11,314 nucleotides of DNA from SZUA-229 sp036567985 (GTDB taxonomy: Bacteria > Pseudomonadota > Gammaproteobacteria > SZUA-229): positions 1 through 11,314 of the forward strand of contig DATCTK010000046.1 in NCBI GenBank assembly GCA_036567985.1. Direction: 5' to 3'. Below are positions 6,236 to 11,314 of this stretch, piece after piece. Position 1 is the stretch's first letter. Each line of letters opens with the position of its first letter. Below the pieces are notes generated by a model. The model did no database searches. It was not told the origin of the DNA and worked only from the letters and a program-made list of their open reading frames with translations. A program made the translations under genes and the position numbers.

Positions 6236-7282
6236 TCAGGATTTCGGCAGATAGTTCAATGGATTAACCGGCTTGCCATTGCGGCGAATTTCAAAATGCA
6301 GATGCTGATCATGCTGGCTCGCATCACCCATGCGCGCAATTGCCTGCCCCTGTTTCACCACATCCCCTTCTTTTACCAACAGCTCACGGTTATAGGCATA
6401 GGCACTGAGAAAGGCATGGCTGTGTTTGATAATCACCAGGTTGCCATAGTTAATCAGGCCATTGCCACTGTACACAACAGAACCGGCTGCCGCCGCCTTG
6501 ACGGCCTGCCCTGCACGACCCTTGATACCAATGCCCTTGCGTGAGGTATCGTCAGCCTTGAAAGTTTGCACCACCTGACCACTGGCGGGCCATTGCCAGC
6601 TGGCAACAGTCGCCGGGAGCTTTGCCGGTGGCTGCACCTGGCTGGCTGCAACACGGGGCCGTTGCACCGGGCTGTCTTTTATTGGTGTTGCAGTTGGTGT
6701 GCTGTTAACCACGGGCGATGTCGTCACGGACGCAGCCGACTGAGAGGATGCCATAGATGACGGGGGCGGCGTCAGCCGCAGGGTCTGCCCCGGCTTCAGC
6801 AGATAAGGTGCGCGCAGATGATTCCAGCGGGCAATCTGGTGATGGCTCAGGCCTTCACGACGGGCAATACCATACAGGGTGTCGTTTTTGCTCACCACCA
6901 CCTGATCCCGCTTGCCAGCGACCGGCACACTCGCCTGTGCAGAACGCGCCGGGGCCTCTTCAATTGACAGGCCAGTCGCTGAATCAATCAGCACCTGCGG
7001 GCGATCGCCGCGGCTCAGTGTACCGTCCTGACTCACTGGCTGCATCACCAGTCGCTGCCCCACATAGATTTCATAGGGTGGTGAGATGTCGTTCCAGCGG
7101 GCGATATCACGAAAATCCTTTTCATAACGCCAGGCAATCGAATACAGGGTATCACCACGGGACACCGTGTAGGCCTGCATGTCCCAGCGCTCGGACAGGT
7201 TGACACAGCCACTGAGCAGGCTGCCCAGCATCAGACTCAGGCAAAGCAGTAGAACACGCTGTGGAGTTTGGTGCCGGCGCAT
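6236..7282 (-). CDS. nlpD: NlpD/EnvC-type lipoprotein with two LysM domains and degenerate M23 domain
   Basis: This outer-membrane lipoprotein activates cell-wall amidases (AmiC in E. coli) at the division septum. Its 348 aa begin with a lipoprotein signal, with lipobox LSGC and lipidated Cys26. LysM1 covers 38-80 (YTVSRGDTLYSIAWRY...YVGQRLVM) and a second LysM covers 128-170 (VVVSKNDTLYGIARRE...LKPGQTLRL); E. coli NlpD has one. A Pro/Ser/Thr/Gln-rich linker runs about 171-228. The LytM/M23 domain spans 229-346. Metal-binding positions are degraded: KGIGIKG replaces HxGxD, and AYAYN replaces the catalytic YAH, while HLHFE persists. This matches the non-enzymatic activator role known for NlpD. 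The ATG at 7282 is 12 bases after the yqaA stop, indicating one operon. The ribosome site is weak, so translation may be coupled to yqaA. Confidence 0.94.
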   Translation of the reverse strand: MRRHQTPQRVLLLCLSLMLGSLLSGCVNLSERWDMQAYTVSRGDTLYSIAWRYEKDFRDIARWNDISPPYEIYVGQRLVMQPVSQDGTLSRGDRPQVLIDSATGLSIEEAPARSAQASVPVAGKRDQVVVSKNDTLYGIARREGLSHHQIARWNHLRAPYLLKPGQTLRLTPPPSSMASSQSAASVTTSPVVNSTPTATPIKDSPVQRPRVAASQVQPPAKLPATVASWQWPASGQVVQTFKADDTSRKGIGIKGRAGQAVKAAAAGSVVYSGNGLINYGNLVIIKHSHAFLSAYAYNRELLVKEGDVVKQGQAIARMGDASQHDQHLHFEIRRNGKPVNPLNYLPKS

Positions 7283-7294
7283 CTCGATAATGGG

Positions 7295-7873
7295 TTATCC
7301 GTAGTTATGAAAAATCAGGGCAATCACCGCAATCGCAACAATCGTCCAGCCGAACCATTCGATGTATTTACGTACCACCGGTTCCATTTTGGGCCCGGCC
7401 CAGGCCATCAGCAAGGCGATCAGGTAGAAGTGTGCGCCACGTCCCAGCAGTGATACCAGCACAAAAGGGATAAACGACATGGACAGAATGCCCGCGGTGA
7501 GGGTAAATATTTTAAATGGCGCCGGTGTAAAGGCACCAATGGCCACCGCCAGCACGCCGTATTTCTCGAACTGCTCGCGCGCCGCTTCCAGCTGTGGCGT
7601 CCAGCCCAGTTCGATAATCCAGGGTTCGATCACACTCATCGCACCCCAGCCCATCAGGTAACCGATAATGGCACCGAACACCGACATCAGGGTGGTGATG
7701 GTCGCCAGGCGTATCGCTTTATTGGGCGTAGCAATCACCATTGGAATCATTAATAAAGCAGTGGGCACCGGGAATATAAACGACTCGAAAATACTCACAC
7801 CCACCAGATAACGCTCCCGTTTCGGGTGATGCGCCCATAGCATGCAGCGGTTATACAGGCCGGAAAAAATCAA
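7295..7873 (-). CDS. yqaA: YqaA-family (DedA/SNARE-associated superfamily) inner-membrane protein
   Basis: This is a multi-pass membrane protein of 192 aa in the YqaA branch of the DedA superfamily; some DedA relatives act in lipid-carrier recycling, but the role of this branch is not established. The re-entrant motif FESFIFPVPTALLMIPM (29-45, Glu30 and two prolines) and the second half GAFTPAPFKIFTLTAG (113-128) with GRGAHFY (144-150) are visible. Hydrophobic segments lie at about 32-50, 58-78, 106-135, 136-158 and 172-190. The start is a TTG at 7873 overlapping the pcm stop (TTGA). The alternative ATG at residue 11 would remove the N-terminal GLYNR segment, which resembles GLYDRT in relatives, so I prefer the TTG. 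The gene lies between pcm and nlpD, as in several gammaproteobacteria, implying one transcript with both. Expression is probably translationally coupled to pcm. Confidence 0.9.
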   Translation of the reverse strand: MIFSGLYNRCMLWAHHPKRERYLVGVSIFESFIFPVPTALLMIPMVIATPNKAIRLATITTLMSVFGAIIGYLMGWGAMSVIEPWIIELGWTPQLEAAREQFEKYGVLAVAIGAFTPAPFKIFTLTAGILSMSFIPFVLVSLLGRGAHFYLIALLMAWAGPKMEPVVRKYIEWFGWTIVAIAVIALIFHNYG

Positions 7874-8544
7874 CTCAGCGCTCCGTTTAACATGGGTACA
7901 AACTTCACTGCATCAAGCTCCTCTTCAACAAACTGGTTTTCTTCACGGGTGATTAATAACAGCTTCTGCACACCTCGCTGGCTGCCCACCGGAATTACCA
8001 TCATGCCACCCACTGCCAGTTGCTCCAGCAATGCCTCGGGCACCTGCTCCGGTGCAGCGGTGACAATAATCGCCGGGTAAGGCCCGTATTGCGGCCAGCC
8101 CCAGGAACCATCGGAATGTTTAAGCGAGATATTATGTATACCCAGCTGGTGATAACGCTCCCGCGCCTGGGTCTGCAGCGCCACGATACGCTCCACCGAA
8201 TACACTTTGGGCACAAGTTGCGACAGGATCGCCGCCTGGTAGCCGGAGCCGGTACCCACTTCCAGCACCGAGTCAGGTACGCCGCGACTCAGCAGTACCT
8301 CGGTCATGCGCGCCACGATAAACGGCTGGGAAATGGTCTGGCCATGGCCGATGGGCAGAGAGGAATCTTCATAGGCACGGGAATTCATTGCCTCATCCAC
8401 AAACAGGTGGCGGGGCATGGTGCGCATCACCTCCAGTACCCGTTCATTCTGAATACCTTTATCACGCAGGCGCTCGATGAGACGGTCGCGGGTGCGTTGG
8501 GATGTCATGCCTATGCCCTGCATGCGGGGGTCAGATAAATTCAC
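7870..8544 (-). CDS. pcm: Protein-L-isoaspartate O-methyltransferase
   Basis: This cytoplasmic repair enzyme methylates isoaspartyl residues in aged proteins using S-adenosylmethionine, allowing them to return to normal aspartate. It has 224 aa. The SAM-binding motif I, VLEVGTGSGYQ, is at 93-103; the family substrate loop SSLPIGHGQTISQPFIVARMTE is at 61-82; post motif I VYSVER lies near 114-119; FVPMLNGALS closes the protein. The start is a GTG at 8544. An internal ATG at residue 13 (MTSQRTR) would give 212 aa, close to some relatives, but the preceding GIG is also seen upstream in homologues, so the longer form is more likely; certainty on the start is moderate. It overlaps yqaA by 4 bases and follows surE by 35 bases, the usual surE-pcm pairing in stationary-phase survival. 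Confidence 0.96.
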   Translation of the reverse strand: MNLSDPRMQGIGMTSQRTRDRLIERLRDKGIQNERVLEVMRTMPRHLFVDEAMNSRAYEDSSLPIGHGQTISQPFIVARMTEVLLSRGVPDSVLEVGTGSGYQAAILSQLVPKVYSVERIVALQTQARERYHQLGIHNISLKHSDGSWGWPQYGPYPAIIVTAAPEQVPEALLEQLAVGGMMVIPVGSQRGVQKLLLITREENQFVEEELDAVKFVPMLNGALS

Positions 8545-8579
8545 GTATGCTTACAGCCTGAAATGTGTGTATAACGGCG

Positions 8580-9326
8580 TTATAGATCGCCGAGCCATTG
8601 TTGTAGATTTTTCAGGCTATCATACCGTGTTAAATCGATCTGCAAAGGGGTAACTGAAATAAATCCCTGTTTTACCGCATAAAAATCCGTGCCTTCACCG
8701 GCATCCTGGGCCTCACCGGGTGGACCAACCCAGTAAATATCCTCATTTCGCGGATTTTTGTGTTTGATCACCCCTTCCGACCTGTGTCGATTACCCAGAC
8801 GCGTGCATTTAAATCCCCTGATCTGCTCAATCGGCAGATCTGGCACATTCACATTGAGAATGGTGTCATCGTTGAGTCGGGTCTGTTGCAGCTTACGTAG
8901 AATCTTTTCAATCGCCCAGCAGGCGGTTTTGTAATGCTGCGGCTCGAAATTCCCCATGGAGACGGCAATCGCCGGCAGGCCCAGGAAACGCCCCTCGGTA
9001 GCGGCGGCCACGGTGCCGGAGTAGAGCACATCGTCACCCATATTCGGCCCGTCATTGGGACCGGAAATCACAATGTCGGGTTCGTTATCGAGGATACCGG
9101 TAATCGCCAGGTGCACGCAGTCGGTGGGTGTGCCATCGACTTTATAGAAGCCGTTATCCGCCCGCTGCACATTCAGCGGCCGGTGCAGGGTCAGCGAATT
9201 ACTCGCCGCGCTACGGTTGCGATCCGGCGCCACCACCGTCAGCTCACCCAGCTGCTTTAAGGTATTGGCCAGAATCCCCAGACCTGGTGCCTGGTAGCCG
9301 TCGTCATTGCTTAATAGAATATGCAC
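8580..9326 (-). CDS. surE: 5'/3'-nucleotidase SurE
   Basis: This metal-dependent phosphatase acts on nucleoside monophosphates and short polyphosphates and is linked to stationary-phase survival. It has 248 aa, normal for the family. The metal and catalytic residues are present: Asp8 and Asp9 in LLSNDDG (4-10), Ser39 in DRNRSAASNSLT (35-46), and Asn91 and Asn95 in VISGPNDGPNMGDDVLYSGTVAAATEG (86-112). The more common form of the last motif has SGxNxG; Pro90-Asn91 here keeps the Asn. The start is a GTG at 9326 (reads MHILLSNDDG), and no ATG is available before the catalytic motif. The ribosome site GGCGGA lies within a hairpin (9334-9355). It is the first gene of the surE-pcm-yqaA-nlpD run, with the smrA-like gene divergent upstream. 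Confidence 0.97.
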   Translation of the reverse strand: MHILLSNDDGYQAPGLGILANTLKQLGELTVVAPDRNRSAASNSLTLHRPLNVQRADNGFYKVDGTPTDCVHLAITGILDNEPDIVISGPNDGPNMGDDVLYSGTVAAATEGRFLGLPAIAVSMGNFEPQHYKTACWAIEKILRKLQQTRLNDDTILNVNVPDLPIEQIRGFKCTRLGNRHRSEGVIKHKNPRNEDIYWVGPPGEAQDAGEGTDFYAVKQGFISVTPLQIDLTRYDSLKNLQQWLGDL

Positions 9327-9333
9327 GTAAGTT

Positions 9334-9355
9334 TTCCGCCTGACAGAAAGCGGAA
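9334..9355 (-). promoter_or_regulatory. surE: Hairpin covering the surE ribosome binding site
   Basis: TTCCGC and GCGGAA form a 6-bp stem with a 10-nt loop. In surE mRNA the 3' arm is the GGCGGAA ribosome site that precedes the GTG start. The hairpin could dampen translation initiation; the stem is short and the idea is inference. Confidence 0.25.
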
Positions 9356-9417
9356 TGATATAGAATTTAAGCCATGATTCACAGACGCATTTTCAAACTG
9401 GACCACTAAGCGGAGCC

Positions 9418-9954
9418 ATGAGCCAGCACACAGACGACGATGAACTGAGCCTGTTTCAGCAGGCGATGCAGGGAGTCAAACCACTGCACACTGATAAGGC
9501 CAGCCTGAAAACCAGGCCAGCGGCCATTCGCAAACGGGCAACTCAAACCAGCCGTGCAATTAAAGACACCCTGAGCGATGAGTTTATTCCGCCCTGTGAC
9601 GATCACCTGGAATTTATGCGCCCCGGTGTACAGAAGGCCTATATGAAGCTGATCCGCAATGGCAAGGTGGCTATTGAAGACGATATAGACCTGCACGGCT
9701 ATCAGCGTGATGATGCGCGCAAGACCTTGCTGGGTTTTCTTGAACACGCACAGAGCCAGGGCTATAAACTGGTGCGGGTGGTTCACGGCAAGGGTTATAA
9801 CTCCAGCGATAACAAACCGGTGCTCAAGGCGATGGTGAATAAATGGCTGCAGTGCATTCCCGAGGTACTGGCCTTTGTCAGCACCCTGCCCCGGGATGGT
9901 GGCATAGGCGCGGTGTATGTGCTGCTGAAAAAGCGCCAGCCCGGCGACGAATAA
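9418..9954 (+). CDS. smrA: Smr-domain endonuclease (SmrA-like)
   Basis: This is a small Smr (MutS2 C-terminal) domain protein of 178 aa, a family with nuclease members acting on DNA or on mRNA at collided ribosomes. The first 60 residues are charged and low in structure, starting with a DELSLFQQAMQGVKPL helix typical of the gammaproteobacterial Smr N-terminus. The Smr core follows: DIDLHGYQRDDARKTL at 89-104 (DLHG 91-94), VVHGKG at 121-126, and PRDGGIGAVYVLLKK at 158-172. The HGKG and GGxGAxYV motifs resemble SmrA more than SmrB, which has HGHGK and GGDAAL. Unlike E. coli SmrA, it keeps DLHG. TAAG seven bases before the ATG, or GGAG only two bases before it, could serve as ribosome site. It is divergent from surE and followed by the aldolase gene 158 bases on. 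Whether its substrate is DNA or mRNA cannot be read from the sequence. Confidence 0.9.
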   Translation: MSQHTDDDELSLFQQAMQGVKPLHTDKASLKTRPAAIRKRATQTSRAIKDTLSDEFIPPCDDHLEFMRPGVQKAYMKLIRNGKVAIEDDIDLHGYQRDDARKTLLGFLEHAQSQGYKLVRVVHGKGYNSSDNKPVLKAMVNKWLQCIPEVLAFVSTLPRDGGIGAVYVLLKKRQPGDE

Positions 9955-9968
9955 TTCACCCAGCTGCA

Positions 9969-10010
9969 TTGATCAATATCACTGCGTAAGCCTCACAGAT
10001 CAACTAGACT
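9969..10010 (+). promoter_or_regulatory. Candidate FNR/Anr-dependent promoter for the aldolase gene
   Basis: TTGATCAATATCAC (9969-9982) matches the FNR/Anr consensus TTGATN4ATCAA at 9 of 10 fixed positions. A TAGACT hexamer (10005-10010, 4 of 6 to the -10 consensus) predicts a start near 10017, which places the box centre (9975.5) at about -41.5, the classical site for activation by FNR. No ordinary -35 is evident, as expected for such a promoter. The leader to the aldolase start would be about 96 bases. Confidence 0.5.
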
Positions 10011-10112
10011 GATAGGCGGATGCAGTTAGACCGCCCGCGCACAACCACGGCGCTGCATCCTGGCCTGAATAGTAAGCCACAAATGATAAAACCTGATCGC
10101 AAGGAGATGACC

Positions 10113-11162
10113 ATGATCCAGATCGCCGATATTCTCGCCGACGAAGCCCACAGCCTGTTACAACACCGCTGCGAAGGCATTCCGCTGGCCAGCATCCACC
10201 CCCCAGGCGCGGATTTCATCGATCGGGTGGTCGCACGAAAGAACCGTAAACCCGGGGTATTACGCAATCTGCAGGCACTGTATAACCACGGCCGACTGGC
10301 AGGCACCGGCTACCTGTCGCTGTTGCCGGTTGACCAGGGAGTGGAACATTCCGCCGGCGCCTCCTTTGCCCCCAACCCGGCCTTTTTCGACCCGGAAAAT
10401 ATTATCAAACTAGCGATTGAAGGCGGCTGCAACGGCGTGGCCTCGACCCTGGGTGTGCTCAACAGCATCGCCCGCGATTATGCCCATAAAATTCCGTTTA
10501 TTGTCAAAATCAATCACAATGAACTGCTCAGTTATCCCAATGAATACGATCAGACCCTGTTTGCCAGCGTCAACCAGGCGTTTGATATGGGGGCTGCGGC
10601 GGTTGGAGCCACGGTCTATTTTGGTTCAGAAGAATCCCGTCGGCAGATTCAGGAAATCAGTGAAGCCTTTGAACATGCCCATGAACTGGGTATGGTGACC
10701 GTACTCTGGGCCTACCTGCGCAACAACAGTTTCAAGAAAGACGGGGTGGATTACCATACAGCGGCAGACCTGACCGGCCAGGCCAATCACCTGGCGGCCA
10801 CCATTGATGCGGACATTATCAAGCAGAAACAGGCGCAAACCAACGGTGGCTATAATGCCATCGGCTTCGGCAAAACTCACCCCAAAGTCTACAGCGAACT
10901 GACCACGGATCACCCGATTGACCTTGTGCGCTACCAGGTGGCCAACTGCTATATGGGCCGCGTGGGTATGATTAATTCCGGCGGCGCTTCCGGTGAGGAT
11001 GATCTACACCAGGCCGTCCGCACCGCGGTAATTAATAAACGCGCCGGCGGCATGGGGCTAATATCAGGGCGCAAGGCGTTCCAGAAGCCGATGGATGAAG
11101 GAATCAAGTTACTCAATGCAATTCAGGATGTGTATCTGTCGGATGAGGTGACGCTGGCGTGA
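10113..11162 (+). CDS. fbaB: Class I fructose-bisphosphate aldolase (DhnA/FbaB type)
   Basis: This cytoplasmic enzyme of glycolysis and gluconeogenesis splits fructose-1,6-bisphosphate into dihydroxyacetone phosphate and glyceraldehyde-3-phosphate through a lysine Schiff base. From the ATG at 10113 it is 349 aa, against 350 for E. coli FbaB, and aligns from the first residues (MIQIADIL against MTDIAQLL). Conserved blocks include RLAGTGYLSLLPVDQGVEHSAGASF (61-85), VKINHNELLSYPNEYDQTL (131-149), GATVYFGSEESRRQI (165-179), MVTVLWAYLRN (194-204), the Schiff-base region DADIIKQK (232-239, Lys237 the likely catalytic residue), and the phosphate-binding GRVGMINSGGASGEDDL. The start is decided by AAGGAG at 10101-10106, six bases before 10113. 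Another ATG at 10107 abuts that site, and one at 10020 gives a poorly conserved extension; both are unlikely. It appears to be a single-gene unit with its own promoter. Confidence 0.97.
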   Translation: MIQIADILADEAHSLLQHRCEGIPLASIHPPGADFIDRVVARKNRKPGVLRNLQALYNHGRLAGTGYLSLLPVDQGVEHSAGASFAPNPAFFDPENIIKLAIEGGCNGVASTLGVLNSIARDYAHKIPFIVKINHNELLSYPNEYDQTLFASVNQAFDMGAAAVGATVYFGSEESRRQIQEISEAFEHAHELGMVTVLWAYLRNNSFKKDGVDYHTAADLTGQANHLAATIDADIIKQKQAQTNGGYNAIGFGKTHPKVYSELTTDHPIDLVRYQVANCYMGRVGMINSGGASGEDDLHQAVRTAVINKRAGGMGLISGRKAFQKPMDEGIKLLNAIQDVYLSDEVTLA

Positions 11163-11186
11163 TCTGGCTTAAAAAGAAAACGCACT

Positions 11187-11306
11187 AAAGTGCAGGAGCA
11201 CTTTGAACGAGCGAATGCTCGGCCCGAAGGGTGGAGCACAGGATGTGCGGAATAAATGACAGCTCCTGCGCATCCATGCGCTCGCTGAATTAGTGCATCC
11301 ATGCAC
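11187..11306. repeat. Array of five short hairpins after the aldolase gene
   Basis: Successive perfect stem-loops are AAAGTGC-AGGA-GCACTTT (11187-11204), CGAGC-GAAT-GCTCG (11208-11221), GCACA-GGA-TGTGC (11236-11248), GCGCAT-CC-ATGCGC (11268-11281) and GTGCAT-CC-ATGCAC (11293-11306). The third to fifth share a GGAT/ATCC core with stem changes on both arms. The first hairpin could also end aldolase transcription, but no T-run follows. The array runs to within 8 bases of the window edge and may continue. The open frame on the minus strand here (11123-11311) is judged spurious. Confidence 0.65.
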
Positions 11307-11314
11307 GTCAACGC

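Noticed and set aside
9406..9969. Minus-strand open frame of 187 aa opposite the Smr gene
   Set aside because: It is the antisense shadow of the Smr gene, which has all its family motifs on the plus strand.
10020..10112. Aldolase start at 10020 or 10107
   Set aside because: The extension from 10020 does not resemble the family and would overlap the predicted promoter start region; the ATG at 10107 directly abuts AAGGAG, leaving no spacing. The ATG at 10113 has a six-base spacing and aligns with E. coli FbaB.
11123..11311. Minus-strand open frame of 62 aa across the hairpin array
   Set aside because: Its sequence is made by the palindromes, its end lies inside the aldolase gene, and it has no plausible ribosome site or family.

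Overview
The window looks like a piece of a gammaproteobacterial chromosome. The evidence is a surE-pcm-yqaA-nlpD cluster leading into rpoS, a Smr-domain gene beside surE, a leucyl/phenylalanyl-tRNA transferase gene (aat), and a DhnA-type class I aldolase that aligns with E. coli FbaB almost without gaps. I cannot name a genus. Most of the sequence is conserved core genome. The unusual material lies in the gaps between genes and in one apparently frameshifted regulator gene.

Layout. 1-700 (minus): N-terminal part of a CLC chloride channel/antiporter, cut by the window edge. 845-1646 (minus): a double-receiver response regulator whose reading frame breaks in a six-A tract; its first receiver lacks the phospho-acceptor Asp. 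1717-2433 (plus): aat. 2444-3754 (minus): hom (homoserine dehydrogenase with ACT domain), convergent with aat. 3966-4334 (plus): a small Mth938-domain protein. 4335-4836: a gap holding a MITE-like element of about 354 bp with iterated 10-bp units in inverted orientation at both ends and two 26-bp palindromes inside, then the rpoS terminator. 4837-5871 (minus): rpoS. 5872-6235: a gap with an nlpD terminator and a candidate rpoS promoter. 6236-9326 (minus): transcribed in the order surE, pcm, yqaA, nlpD. 9418-9954 (plus): a Smr endonuclease gene, divergent from surE. 10113-11162 (plus): class I fructose-bisphosphate aldolase behind a near-consensus FNR/Anr box at the -41.5 position of a candidate promoter. 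11161-11314: a run of short hairpins with paired arm changes, continuing to the window edge.

How the genes fit together. surE, pcm, nlpD and rpoS form the well-known stationary-phase and stress-survival cluster: nucleotide phosphatase, isoaspartyl protein repair, activation of cell-wall amidase, and the general stress sigma factor. yqaA, a DedA-like membrane protein, sits in the same operon through an overlapping TTG start. Unlike E. coli, where the main rpoS promoter lies inside nlpD, rpoS here follows a 364-bp gap with its own candidate promoter. aat (N-degron tagging), hom (threonine/methionine branch) and the aldolase (glycolysis/gluconeogenesis) are separate housekeeping units.

I found no phage, CRISPR, toxin-antitoxin or biosynthetic cluster. 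The best leads are the 10-bp-iterated inverted-repeat element, the hairpin array after the aldolase, the broken double-receiver regulator, and the possible oxygen-responsive promoter of the aldolase. None of these shows a new protein system.
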